64,000 nt of DNA from Polaribacter porphyrae (GTDB lineage Bacteria > Bacteroidota > Bacteroidia > Flavobacteriales > Flavobacteriaceae): the NCBI RefSeq assembly GCF_002954685.1, contig NZ_MSCN01000001.1, positions 3,080,841 to 3,144,840 of the forward strand. Reading direction: 5' to 3'. The notes under the pieces were generated by a model, which saw nothing but the letters and a program-made list of their open reading frames with translations, was not told the origin of the DNA and ran no database searches. This document shows, piece after piece, positions 43,427 through 52,893 of this stretch (the stretch's first letter is position 1; each line of letters begins with the position of its first letter). The translations under genes were made by a program, and so were the position numbers.

Positions 43427-45205
43427 TTAGTTCGTTACTTCTATTAATTTTTTTCTATAAGCTGTTAATAATTTTGATTTTGATATAAAACCTATATATT
43501 TTTCATCTTTAATCACTGGTAGATTCCATGCATCACTATCTTTAAATTTTTGCATAACCTGTGCTACAGAATCATTGTAAAAAATTATTTCTGGTGCAGA
43601 TTTCATCAATGTTTCAACAGCAACTGAATTGTACATTTGTGTATCAAACATTATAGATCTAATATCATCAAGCAAAACAATTCCTAAAAACTGCTGTGTT
43701 TCTTTATTAATTACAGGAAATAAATTCCTTGTTGACTTTGCTACTGCTTTTTTTAGCATTTCACCTAACAACATTTCTGGATAAATAGGTTTAAAATTAG
43801 TTTCAATCAAACTATTTATTTTCATCATCATTAACACATTTTTGTCTTTATTATGAGTGATGAGTTCTCCTTTTTTAGCCAATTCTATGGTGTAAATGGA
43901 GTTGGATATAAAGTACTTTGTAAATGCGAAACTTATGGCTGCTACTAACATTAAAGGCACAAACAATTCATAACCACCTGTAATTTCTGCAATTAAGAAA
44001 ATGGCAGTTAAAGGCGCATGTAAAACACCAGCCATTAAGCCAGTCATACCAATTAATGTAAAGTTACTTTCAGACACATTTCCACCAAGTGCATTGATAA
44101 TTTTTGCAAATAAATTTCCCAAGGCAGATCCCATAAATAAAGTCGGTATAAAAATACCACCAACTCCACCAGCAGCAAAAGTAGTAGTCATTGCAACCGC
44201 TTTAAATAAGGCAATTAAAAATAAAAACCCAATAACAATCCATATATTGTTTAAATCAACTTTGTAGGGAATATCTGATAATGCTTCTGCAGTATTTCCA
44301 TTTAGCAGGTTGTTTATAAATCCATAACCCTCACCATACAAAGGAGGAATTAGATAGAGCATAATTCCAATTGCAATTCCACCAATAATTAATTTATGAA
44401 TCGGTTTTTTAATTTTTTTGAAAAAATTGTTGATTTTAAAGTAAATTTTAGAAAAATAAATGGATGCAACTCCAGTACCAAAACCTAGAATAACATAATA
44501 AAAAATGTCTTTAGTTTGAAAAGCATCAACTAATTTAAAACCAAATAACGCATCTTTTTCAAAGAAAAAATAGGAAGTAATTACTGCAGAAACCGATGCT
44601 AACAAAAGTGGAACTAAAGAAGCAAAAGCCAAATCTAAACTAAATATTTCTACAGCAAAAATAATGGCTGAAACTGGGGCTTTAAACATTGATGACATTG
44701 CACCTGCAGTAGCACAACCAATTAATAACATTCTAGTTTTGGTATTCATATGAAACAACTGAGAAACATAAGAACCTAAAGCAGCTCCTGTGCTTACAGC
44801 TGGTCCTTGCAAACCTGCTGAACCACCAAAACCAACTGTAATTGGTGCTGTAATTAAAGAAGCATACATTTTGTATTTTTCTATAATTCCATTGCGTTTA
44901 GAAACAGCATGAAGTGTTGTAGAAATACCATGGCCAATTTCTTTTTTTATGATTCTTTTTTTGATATAAAAAACTAAAATTAAGCCAATAATAGGAAAGA
45001 TAAAATATAAAGAATAGTGGAAATCTTTAATAAATTTACCTTCTAATACTTCTTCAAAAAAGAAGGTTAAGTTTTTTAAAACAGCAGTACCTAAACCAGC
45101 TAACAAACCCACTAAAATACTTAACACATAAATAAACTGACGTTCAGAAATATATTTATATCTCCAAAGTAAAATTTGTTTTAAGTATTTGTTTTTGGTT
45201 GGCAT
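43427..45205 (-). CDS. CLC-type chloride channel or exchanger with CBS domains, gating Glu replaced by Gln
   Basis: 592 residues. The membrane part (20-440) has the CLC blocks GHGIS (91-95), GGSAGLQGPAVSTGAALGS (127-145) and GVGGIFIPTLFMGSALG, and the C-terminus has two CBS domains (MKINSLIETNF and ETLMKSAPEIIF onward). At the position of the E. coli ClcA gating Glu148 the residue is Gln133 (codon 44807-44809). Glu there is required for proton-coupled exchange, so this protein may act as a channel. The downstream membrane-protein gene is 6 bases away. Confidence 0.9.
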   Translation of the reverse strand: MPTKNKYLKQILLWRYKYISERQFIYVLSILVGLLAGLGTAVLKNLTFFFEEVLEGKFIKDFHYSLYFIFPIIGLILVFYIKKRIIKKEIGHGISTTLHAVSKRNGIIEKYKMYASLITAPITVGFGGSAGLQGPAVSTGAALGSYVSQLFHMNTKTRMLLIGCATAGAMSSMFKAPVSAIIFAVEIFSLDLAFASLVPLLLASVSAVITSYFFFEKDALFGFKLVDAFQTKDIFYYVILGFGTGVASIYFSKIYFKINNFFKKIKKPIHKLIIGGIAIGIMLYLIPPLYGEGYGFINNLLNGNTAEALSDIPYKVDLNNIWIVIGFLFLIALFKAVAMTTTFAAGGVGGIFIPTLFMGSALGNLFAKIINALGGNVSESNFTLIGMTGLMAGVLHAPLTAIFLIAEITGGYELFVPLMLVAAISFAFTKYFISNSIYTIELAKKGELITHNKDKNVLMMMKINSLIETNFKPIYPEMLLGEMLKKAVAKSTRNLFPVINKETQQFLGIVLLDDIRSIMFDTQMYNSVAVETLMKSAPEIIFYNDSVAQVMQKFKDSDAWNLPVIKDEKYIGFISKSKLLTAYRKKLIEVTN

Positions 45206-45216
45206 TCTTTATTCAC

Positions 45217-45285
45217 TGTCATTACAAGTATACGAAGTAATCTTTCTTTATTTTTAAGAGATTGCTTCATTTCATTAGCAATGAC
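45217..45285. repeat. Dispersed intergenic element
   Basis: TGTCATTAC at the left, AGCAATGAC at the right, and an internal pairing GAAGTAATC with GATTGCTTC. Longest of the family in this window along with the one at 10097. Confidence 0.6.
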
Positions 45286-45287
45286 GT

Positions 45288-45998
45288 TTAGTTTGTTTTC
45301 GATAAAATATCGGTTCCTAAATACTTGTTGTCTTTGTTATAATACCAAGCTCTAATTTTTGGCATTTTAATTCCATTTATAGTTTCTAATTCTGACAGTA
45401 AAATGTATTCACCATCATTTTTAGATTCATCTTTAAAAAACTGATAGACTTCCATTGCATAGGTTTTAGTGTTAAAATAAAAGTACCAAGTATCTTTACC
45501 CACTTCTTTTTTATAAGTCGCTTTTAAGACCAAGTACTCTTTTCCTTTAAACTTTTTTCTTTCTACTTTTGGATGGATGATTGTGCCTTCATCTTTTAAT
45601 TTCATTGGCAATCCATACAAATACGTATAATAATTTTTATACAAATTTGCTCTTTCTTTATTTAAACTATATTTCTTTTTAATGTCTTCAGAAGGATTTT
45701 CATTACCATTAAAACTAATTGAAAATTCATTTCCAGAAACTGTATAATTTGTAATAATTGTATCTTTTTTAGCAGTTACTGAAAAGTATTCTTGAGGTAA
45801 GTTGATATTGATTTTACTTTTTCTTGGAATTCTTTTAGGAGTTTCCATAGTTACAAAAAGTTCTCCTAGAAACGTTTCCCAATTTCCATTTGGGTCATGA
45901 AATTGGATTGCTTTTTCTAATAATTGATTTCCTGTAATTTCTTGTGAAAATGAAATTATTGATGTGAGAAGTAGTAAAAGTGTGGCTAATTTTTTCAT
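45288..45998 (-). CDS. DUF6503-like secreted protein
   Basis: 236 residues with a signal peptide (MKKLATLLLLLTSIISFSQ). AIQFHDPNGNWETFLGELFVTMETPK and the end region YNKDNKYLGTDIL match secreted Bacteroidota proteins of the DUF6503 type. It is beta-rich, probably periplasmic or an outer-membrane lipid-binding-like fold. It lies immediately left of the restriction-modification operon and is not part of it. Confidence 0.72.
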   Translation of the reverse strand: MKKLATLLLLLTSIISFSQEITGNQLLEKAIQFHDPNGNWETFLGELFVTMETPKRIPRKSKININLPQEYFSVTAKKDTIITNYTVSGNEFSISFNGNENPSEDIKKKYSLNKERANLYKNYYTYLYGLPMKLKDEGTIIHPKVERKKFKGKEYLVLKATYKKEVGKDTWYFYFNTKTYAMEVYQFFKDESKNDGEYILLSELETINGIKMPKIRAWYYNKDNKYLGTDILSKTN

Positions 45999-46008
45999 TT
46001 TTAGAATT

Positions 46009-46032
46009 TAAAAAATCTTGTTTTCACAAGAT
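46009..46032 (-). terminator. Terminator of the restriction-modification operon
   Basis: AAATCTTG, a TTTTCA loop and CAAGATTT form an 8-bp stem followed on the minus strand by TTTTTTAAATTC. It closes the operon starting at 49908. Confidence 0.82.
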
Positions 46033-46038
46033 TTGAAA

Positions 46039-46233
46039 TTATATTTTAATTGTTGCTAAATGATATTTTTGTTTATCATAAACTTCAATTAGATATCCAT
46101 CATACAAATTTCTACTCCAAACTAATTCTGTTATCCTAATAAAATAACTATACCAATTTCTTTCTCCTAATTTTTTAATATTTAGCCTATTTTTTTGAAT
46201 AGCTTCCAATATTTTAATTTCAGTTTTATTCAT
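46039..46233 (-). CDS. 64-residue protein, last gene of the restriction-modification operon
   Basis: 64 residues, basic at the start and rich in aromatics later (NWYSYFIRITELVWSRNLYDGYLIEVYD). Its first half (MNKTEIKILEAIQKNRLNIKKLGE) could be a short helical bundle or winged-helix start. The gap to the nuclease gene is 5 bases. It may be an operon regulator or modifier; I see no known family. Confidence 0.5.
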   Translation of the reverse strand: MNKTEIKILEAIQKNRLNIKKLGERNWYSYFIRITELVWSRNLYDGYLIEVYDKQKYHLATIKI

Positions 46234-46238
46234 AAATT

Positions 46239-46886
46239 TTAATTTACAAAGTCAAAAAATAGATGTTTTAGGTTTCTATTTGTATGATTGGATTGAAATA
46301 TTTTTAGTTTACTTACAGATAAATTATCATAAAAAATAATTTCAGATTTATTCTTTTGAAATTCTATTTTACCATTAAGTCTAGAAATTACTTCTTCAAC
46401 TGAACCATTTACGATATAAGCTAACATACAGCCTTTCTTATTTTTAAAATGACCTGTTAAAAATCTGTCAATCCCTTTTGTTATATATTCTTTTTTTTGT
46501 GAAGAAGCGTTTACAATACTTCCAGACGTTTTTTTCCATTGAGAAGCTGATATATTTTTTGCTTCAACATTGTAATCTAACCTTTGATTAAGCCAAATAT
46601 TATGAAATCGAATATCTATTGGGTTTGCTTTATTAGGAGGCTTTAAGCCATTATCAATTTCATAATCTTCAAGTTCTTCTTCTTTTGTAATTGTAAACTC
46701 ATATTCTTTGGCAAGTTTACATTTTTTCATAATACTCACTAAATGCGAAGAAAAAGTCTTTTCTTCCCAGTCTATAGAATATATTTTATTTGATAAACAC
46801 GTGTGATATGATTTTATTAAAACTTCAAAACATTTAATTTCAAAACTTAAATTTATTTTATTGATTAAATGAAGGCTTTTACTCAT
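46239..46886 (-). CDS. Putative PD-(D/E)xK-type restriction nuclease
   Basis: 215 residues. PIDIRF (Asp91) and YNVEAKNIS (Glu108, Lys110), separated by 16 residues, fit a PD-(D/E)xK catalytic core. The N-terminal 80 residues are helical with many Lys, and the C-terminal part is mixed. Its start overlaps the methylase gene stop by eight bases (46879-46886). By position it should be the restriction partner of that methylase. Family assignment is inferred from motifs only. Confidence 0.65.
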   Translation of the reverse strand: MSKSLHLINKINLSFEIKCFEVLIKSYHTCLSNKIYSIDWEEKTFSSHLVSIMKKCKLAKEYEFTITKEEELEDYEIDNGLKPPNKANPIDIRFHNIWLNQRLDYNVEAKNISASQWKKTSGSIVNASSQKKEYITKGIDRFLTGHFKNKKGCMLAYIVNGSVEEVISRLNGKIEFQKNKSEIIFYDNLSVSKLKIFQSNHTNRNLKHLFFDFVN

Positions 46887-49800
46887 TTCCTTTCATAATT
46901 TCAATTAGTAGCGTCTTACTTTCTATCATAGCAGCAGTCTCGCTCCAAAAACGTCTTTGATTAGGCTTTATGATGTATACATCATCAACATCATAATAAT
47001 TTAAATTTTTTCTAAAATATAAATTTTGAGCTTCTTCCTCCCATAGTTTTTTGTCTAAACTTTTAAGAATTTTAGAAACATCGTCAGTAGAGGTAATTGT
47101 TCTCTTTTGCTTATTACCAAACGATATTTTTACTAAATACAAAGGGCAATTTCTATCAATTTTATAATGAGTTGCAGATACTTTTAGATTGACATCATCT
47201 AACCAATTGTTTAAATAATTAGTTATTCGATTTGTAAAATGGTTTACTTCTAATACAGGTTTTACTGCGTCAGATTTTTTTTGATTTTCAAACAAATCTA
47301 AACTGTAATTTATTGTATCATTAATTACTATTTGTTCGTCTTTAGATAATTTTAAAATATCATTATAAATAATTTGGTCAATTTCTTTTTCTAAATGAGT
47401 AATATCTTGATTTACTTCATTTGAATTTTTTATAGAAATGATTTTGTTAACTTTTAATGAAATCTTATTCGAAACAAGGTTGTCTATTAAATATGGTACA
47501 GAAAGTAATTCTTTAAATGAAGCTCTCTCTCTTTCTATTCCCCAAGAAGATGCAATTAAAAATAAATAGTATTTCGTTATTTTAGAGTTAATTAAAGCTG
47601 TTAATGATTTTTTTAAATTTATGTCTGAATTACCATTAATAACATATGCAGAACTCAAGCAAAAAGCTTTTTCTTGAAAATAGGAAGCACAGATTTCTTT
47701 ATTTTCTTGCGCCTGTTTAATTATTATAAATGGAGGTTTAAAATACTTTTCATCAATACTTCTAAATTTTTTTGAGTTTTTAAAAATCGCTTTTTTAGAA
47801 AAAAACCTTGATATTTTTTGAGTTAGAATAATTTTTTTAGGAGTAAAGTTTAAGTTTTTAGAATCTGCATTTAAACCAGTTGCTTTAATCCATTCATTTT
47901 TATTTGATTTAAAATATTCTTCCAAAGAACTGTACTTTGAATTAATTTTTTCCATTAATTCAAAATCAGAATAACTACCCCACATTGCAATTTTCCAAAT
48001 TTTAGAATCTTTCTTTTCACATTCTATTCTTGGTAAATATTTTTCGTCTGTAGCATCAATGACTATTCCTTCTAAAACAGAATTCTTGATGTAGGTTTTA
48101 GGAGCATAATAAATAATTGAATCTTTTGGTTTTATAGGTTTTTCGTTTTGATAAAAAATAATAGATACTGGTGTTGTAGCAGAACCAAATAATTGACCTC
48201 CAAATTCTTTGGGGATTTTTCTTAAAATTGATAAATTATAAATCTTTTCAATATAATTTTTAGAAAAAAGCCAACTTCTAAAATTTTGATAAGTTCCACC
48301 CGTATTTGTTAAAACTTTGGTATTAAAAATTAAAGCAATTTCTCCTTTTGGAGCTAAAAAAGTTGCTTTATGTAAAAATGGTAAGACCATTTCTTTTGCA
48401 AACTTTTCTTTGTTGCAGTATTCTCTTATATTTTTTTGTTTATTTTCTATATCTTTTTCTGGAGAAATAAGCTTTCCAAAAGGAGGATTTCCCACTATTA
48501 GTTGAAAATTTTGTAATTCTTCAATTTCAAAATCAGAGATGGTGTCTCTTATAAAAAGATTATATCCTTGCGTTTTTTTATCTTTATTTTTAGGATCATT
48601 AATCAAATAAGGAAATTGTATTTTTTTATTCCACCAATCTGTTTTTGGGTCAAGATTGTCTAATAAAGATAAATACAAACTAAAAGCTGCAACTTTTATT
48701 GATTTATCATCTATTTCAATACCGAAAATATTCTTTTTAAGAATATCAACTAAAATATTAAAATCAGTAAGATTCTTAATATTATGATGTTTTTCATAAC
48801 GTTTTACCAACCTTTTAAACGTTTGCACTAAAAATATCCCTGAACCACAACTTGGGTCAAGTGTTTTAATATTATAATCGGTTTCGTTATTTTGAATAGG
48901 TAATTTTTCATTTAAAATCAACTCAACTAAAGAAGGTGGTGTATAAAAAGTACCTGTGTCTTTCTTTCCTTTTTTATCTAATTTAGATAAAAAATTCTCA
49001 TAAATTTCACTTAATAATTCTATTCTAATAATTTTAAAATCAAACAAACGCCAATCTTCAAAAAGGAATATTTGATTATCATCTACATAACCGTTCTTGA
49101 AACATTTTTCGATTAATTCTAAATGATTTGATTTTACCAAATCTTTTTCAGTTTCTGTAATGGTAAACAAACTTCCATTAAAATCATCTGCTAATCTTTC
49201 AAATAGATTATAAGTTGCTTTTGGGTCTTTAAGAATATCAAAATACGTTGTTGCTTTGTCAGAAAAATAATTATAGAACTCTTTATCAGTTGCTCCTTTG
49301 TCTTCTAGATACAATAAGAATAAAGAACGCATTATCAGTTTATGAATAATATCTTTATCCTTTAAACCTTCTTTTTCTAGTTTTTCTGCAACGTTAATTA
49401 GACTTTTAACCAGAAATTTATCAACTCTATGCTGCAGATTTAGCTCCTTTCTAATTTCTTCAGCCTCAATAGCTGACCATATAAAACCTGTATCAATAGC
49501 AATTCTTGAAAATAGGGTGTTTAAGGTTTCTAATTTTGATTTATCTGTTTTATTACAAGAAAAAAGTTCTAGATTTTGGAGTTCTTTTTTAAAATTAAAA
49601 TTTACGTCATCTTGATTATATCCAAAAGGCTTTTTTGAACAGTTGTAAATTCTTATTTCTGTTTTGGTATAAACATACAGAAATAATACTTTTTGAAAAT
49701 TCCAGCAATCTTTATGTATATCAGCAATAAGTTTTAAAGTATTTCCATCAAATGAATCTACTTCTTTTAAAAATAAAGCAGGTTGATTTTCATTACCATA

Positions 49801-49908
49801 AACTTCTACTATTCCGTATTTTTTATTATCAAAAATATCAATATCAAAATCCTTGCTTTTTTTTGCAAAGTCAATAATATCTAAATTATCAATAATAGAA
49901 TTTATCAT
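46879..49908 (-). CDS. Eco57I-type N6-adenine DNA methyltransferase
   Basis: 1009 residues. The SAM-binding motif DPSCGSG (351-357), motif II-like GIEIDDKSIKVAA (396-408) and the catalytic NPPF (474-477) mark an N6-adenine methylase of gamma type. Before it stands YENFLSKLDKKGKKDTGTFYTPP. Residues 1-160 are a conserved N-terminal domain (WNFQKVLFLYVYTKTEIRIYN) found in Eco57I-like and PglX-like enzymes; residues 520-900 may carry the target recognition. There is no separate specificity gene, so recognition is within this protein. First gene of the operon. Confidence 0.9.
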   Translation of the reverse strand: MINSIIDNLDIIDFAKKSKDFDIDIFDNKKYGIVEVYGNENQPALFLKEVDSFDGNTLKLIADIHKDCWNFQKVLFLYVYTKTEIRIYNCSKKPFGYNQDDVNFNFKKELQNLELFSCNKTDKSKLETLNTLFSRIAIDTGFIWSAIEAEEIRKELNLQHRVDKFLVKSLINVAEKLEKEGLKDKDIIHKLIMRSLFLLYLEDKGATDKEFYNYFSDKATTYFDILKDPKATYNLFERLADDFNGSLFTITETEKDLVKSNHLELIEKCFKNGYVDDNQIFLFEDWRLFDFKIIRIELLSEIYENFLSKLDKKGKKDTGTFYTPPSLVELILNEKLPIQNNETDYNIKTLDPSCGSGIFLVQTFKRLVKRYEKHHNIKNLTDFNILVDILKKNIFGIEIDDKSIKVAAFSLYLSLLDNLDPKTDWWNKKIQFPYLINDPKNKDKKTQGYNLFIRDTISDFEIEELQNFQLIVGNPPFGKLISPEKDIENKQKNIREYCNKEKFAKEMVLPFLHKATFLAPKGEIALIFNTKVLTNTGGTYQNFRSWLFSKNYIEKIYNLSILRKIPKEFGGQLFGSATTPVSIIFYQNEKPIKPKDSIIYYAPKTYIKNSVLEGIVIDATDEKYLPRIECEKKDSKIWKIAMWGSYSDFELMEKINSKYSSLEEYFKSNKNEWIKATGLNADSKNLNFTPKKIILTQKISRFFSKKAIFKNSKKFRSIDEKYFKPPFIIIKQAQENKEICASYFQEKAFCLSSAYVINGNSDINLKKSLTALINSKITKYYLFLIASSWGIERERASFKELLSVPYLIDNLVSNKISLKVNKIISIKNSNEVNQDITHLEKEIDQIIYNDILKLSKDEQIVINDTINYSLDLFENQKKSDAVKPVLEVNHFTNRITNYLNNWLDDVNLKVSATHYKIDRNCPLYLVKISFGNKQKRTITSTDDVSKILKSLDKKLWEEEAQNLYFRKNLNYYDVDDVYIIKPNQRRFWSETAAMIESKTLLIEIMKGNE

Positions 49909-50033
49909 CTCGTATTAAGTATCTGTGATTAAAGGCTTTAAGTGCTGTTATAAAACTTTTTTAAAATTACAAAAAAAGTAGCTAAAATAACGATCTAATT
50001 TTAGACTTATTAATAAAAATATAAACAAAAAAT

Positions 50034-50064
50034 GACCTGTCAGGTTTTTAAAACCTGACAGGTC
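50034..50064. terminator. Perfect 15-bp palindrome, terminator of aspS
   Basis: Two 15-base arms, 50034-50048 and 50050-50064, around a single T. On the minus strand the hairpin is followed by ATTTTTTG, as in an intrinsic terminator of aspS. The CCTGTCAGG/CCTGACAGG core is a kind of palindrome that recurs in Bacteroidota genomes. Confidence 0.85.
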
Positions 50065-50086
50065 TGAAAATATATTTTTAACTGTT

Positions 50087-51898
50087 TTATTTCTGGATAT
50101 TCAACTTCAAACTCAATTCCTTCAATTGTTCATCATCTATAAAAGCAGGTGCATCTATCATAACATCTCTACCAGAATTGTTTTTTGGGAAGGCAATAAA
50201 ATCACGAATCGTTTCTTGACCTCCTAAAATGGCAACCAATCTGTCTAAACCAAAAGCCAAACCTCCATGAGGTGGTGCACCATATTCAAAAGCGTCCATT
50301 AAGAAACCAAATTGCGCTCTGGCTTCTTCTTCAGAAAAACCTAATAATTTAAACATATTCGCTTGCATTTTCTTATCATGAATACGAATAGAACCTCCAC
50401 CTATTTCATTTCCGTTTAAAACCAAATCATAAGCATTTGCCTTAAGCTTATTAAGATTATCACGATATTTTTTTCGCAACTCCTTGTCTTTAGCTCCAGT
50501 AAGTTGTCTTGCTAACTCTATAAATCCTTCTGGAGTATCTTCCTTTGGTGATGTAAATGGATGGTGCATTGCATGATAATGCCCAGTTTCTTCATCTAAT
50601 TCTAATAAAGGGAAATCTATTACCCAAAGTGGAGCAAATACTTTAGGGTCTCTTAACTCTAAACGTTCTGCCATTTCCATTCGTAAAGCAGACATTTGTG
50701 CTCTTACTTTGTTGGTTTCTCCAGATAAAACACACACTAAATCTCCAGGTTTTGCACCTGTAACTTCAACCCATTTTGCTAAATCTTCTTGATTGTAAAA
50801 TTTATCTACAGAACTTTTAAAAGTACCATCTTCATTAACTCTACAGTAAATCATACCTAAAGCACCAACTTGTGGTCTTTTTACCCATTTAATTAGGTTA
50901 TCAATCTCTTTTCTGGTGTACTTATTTCCACCAGGAACTGCAATACCAACAACTAATTCTGCGTTATTGAATACCCCAAAATCTTTGTGTTGTGTTACTT
51001 CATTTAACTCTCCAAATTTCATTCCAAAACGGATGTCTGGTTTGTCATTTCCATACAAACGCATAGCATCATCAAACAACATTCTTGGGAATTTTTCTAT
51101 CTCAATTCCATTGATTTCTTTTAATAAATGACGTGTTAATCCTTCAAAAATATTTAAGATATCTTCTTGCTCCACAAACGCCATTTCACAGTCTATTTGT
51201 GTAAATTCTGGTTGTCTATCAGCACGTAAATCTTCATCTCTAAAACATTTTACAATCTGAAAATATTTATCCATTCCACCAACCATTAAGAGTTGTTTAA
51301 AGGTTTGAGGAGATTGAGGTAAGGCATAAAACTGACCTTCATTCATTCTACTTGGCACTACAAAATCACGTGCTCCTTCTGGGGTAGATTTTATTAAATA
51401 AGGAGTTTCAATTTCGATAAATTCTTGATTAGACAAGTATTTACGAACTTCCATAGTTACTTTGTGACGAAAAATCAAACTGTCTTTAACAGGGTTTCTT
51501 CTTATATCTAAATACCTGTATTTCATTCGAATATCTTCACCTCCATCTGTATTACCTTCAATGGTGAATGGTGGTAGTTTTGCTTTATTTAAAATTTCTA
51601 ATTCAGAAACTAAAACTTCAATAGCACCTGTAGCCATTTTATCATTTTTAGACTCACGCTCAATTACAGTTCCAGTAACTTGAATCACAAATTCTCTACC
51701 CAAAGATTTTGCTTTTTCCATCATTGCTTTAGGTGTGCGTTCTTCATCAAAAATTAACTGTGTAATTCCATATCTATCTCTTAAATCAACCCAAATCATG
51801 AAGCCTTTATCACGACTTTTTTGAACCCAACCTGCTAACGTTACTTCTGTATTAATGTGTGATGCTCTCAACTCACCACAAGAATGACTTCTGTACAT
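50087..51898 (-). CDS. aspS: Aspartyl-tRNA synthetase
   Basis: 603 residues. Class II synthetase of bacterial type: anticodon-binding OB fold with [28 protein letters not shown], motif 2 [18 protein letters not shown], and motif 3 [15 protein letters not shown]. The bacterial GAD insertion domain is present around 300-400. It charges tRNA-Asp. A dispersed element lies upstream of its start. Confidence 0.98.
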   Translation of the reverse strand: MYRSHSCGELRASHINTEVTLAGWVQKSRDKGFMIWVDLRDRYGITQLIFDEERTPKAMMEKAKSLGREFVIQVTGTVIERESKNDKMATGAIEVLVSELEILNKAKLPPFTIEGNTDGGEDIRMKYRYLDIRRNPVKDSLIFRHKVTMEVRKYLSNQEFIEIETPYLIKSTPEGARDFVVPSRMNEGQFYALPQSPQTFKQLLMVGGMDKYFQIVKCFRDEDLRADRQPEFTQIDCEMAFVEQEDILNIFEGLTRHLLKEINGIEIEKFPRMLFDDAMRLYGNDKPDIRFGMKFGELNEVTQHKDFGVFNNAELVVGIAVPGGNKYTRKEIDNLIKWVKRPQVGALGMIYCRVNEDGTFKSSVDKFYNQEDLAKWVEVTGAKPGDLVCVLSGETNKVRAQMSALRMEMAERLELRDPKVFAPLWVIDFPLLELDEETGHYHAMHHPFTSPKEDTPEGFIELARQLTGAKDKELRKKYRDNLNKLKANAYDLVLNGNEIGGGSIRIHDKKMQANMFKLLGFSEEEARAQFGFLMDAFEYGAPPHGGLAFGLDRLVAILGGQETIRDFIAFPKNNSGRDVMIDAPAFIDDEQLKELSLKLNIQK

Positions 51899-51945
51899 TT
51901 TTTGTCTTTAAAAATTTGCTTTCGCAAAGCGAAAACCAATAAAAT

Positions 51946-51970
51946 TGTCATCCTGAATTTATTTCAGGAT
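51946..51970. repeat. Dispersed intergenic element, minimal form
   Basis: TGTCATCCTGAA and TTTCAGGAT: a short element with an ATCCTGAA/TTCAGGAT inverted repeat, a variant of the GTCATT family. A second small hairpin TTTCGC-AAA-GCGAAA lies at about 51920-51935. Confidence 0.5.
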
Positions 51971-52057
51971 TTAGCTGCAAAATTAATCAAATTAAAGGAA
52001 TTACGAATAGTTTTGTAAGTTGATTTATTCCTATAAATTCTTTGTAAATTTGAAGCT

Positions 52058-52417
52058 ATGAGCGTAATTAATATTCAAGAGAAATTCAATTTATTTGAAG
52101 ACCAATGGTCACCAAAGAAAATAGGCGAATTAAATGGTCAACAAATTTTATTAGCAAAAATAAAAGGAGAATTTGTTTTTCATAAACATGACAATGAAGA
52201 TGAACTTTTTATGGTGAAAAAGGGTGTTCTAGAAATGCATTTACGAGATGAAGTAATCACGATAAATGAGGGCGAATTTTATATTGTACCAAAAGGTGTA
52301 GAACACAAACCTGTTGCTAAAGAAGAAGTTCATATTTTACTGTTTGAACCACTTTCTACAAAACATACTGGAGATGTGGTTGCAGATATTACTGTAGAAA
52401 ACTATGAGAGCATATAA
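52058..52417 (+). CDS. Cupin domain protein
   Basis: 119 residues. FVFHKHDNEDELFMVKKGVLEMH gives the HxH-x4-E metal-site pattern, and YIVPKGVEHKPVA the second histidine. A small single-domain cupin; substrate unknown. Start ATG at 52058 with the GNAT gene following by five bases, so the two are likely co-transcribed. Confidence 0.85.
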   Translation: MSVINIQEKFNLFEDQWSPKKIGELNGQQILLAKIKGEFVFHKHDNEDELFMVKKGVLEMHLRDEVITINEGEFYIVPKGVEHKPVAKEEVHILLFEPLSTKHTGDVVADITVENYESI

Positions 52418-52422
52418 CTTTT

Positions 52423-52893
52423 ATGGATTATTTAGTTGAAAAAGCTTCAATTAAAAATTTAGATGAGATATTATCTTTATTTAAAAACACCATCGAAAAA
52501 ACGTGTTGTGAAGATTATAATAAATCTCAAATTTCTGCTTGGATATCATCTGTTGAAAATAGAGAAAGATGGATTCATAAAATCAAAAATCAATACTTCA
52601 TTATTGTAAAAACAAAGAATTTAATTGTTGGTTTTGGTTCTTTAGAGCAAGATTATATTGATTTTTTGTACGTTCATCATAATTTTTTAAGAAAAGGAAT
52701 AGCTTCCATACTTTATGAATCTTTAAAAAAGGAATCTCAAAAATTAGGGTTCATAAAACTCACTACACATTCTAGCAAAACTGCCTTTCCTTTTTTTGCT
52801 TCCAAGGGGTTTCAATTGATAAAAGAGAATACTATTACTAGAAAAGGAGTAGAAATTTCAAATTTTGAAATGAAAAAAGTTATTTCATATTAA
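52423..52893 (+). CDS. GNAT acetyltransferase
   Basis: 156 residues. VHHNFLRKGIASILYESLKKES is the acetyl-CoA site (RKGIAS), and FPFFASKGFQL is the usual C-terminal GNAT block. Substrate unknown. Starts five bases after the cupin gene; its last four bases overlap the DUF4287 gene on the other strand. Confidence 0.82.
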   Translation: MDYLVEKASIKNLDEILSLFKNTIEKTCCEDYNKSQISAWISSVENRERWIHKIKNQYFIIVKTKNLIVGFGSLEQDYIDFLYVHHNFLRKGIASILYESLKKESQKLGFIKLTTHSSKTAFPFFASKGFQLIKENTITRKGVEISNFEMKKVISY

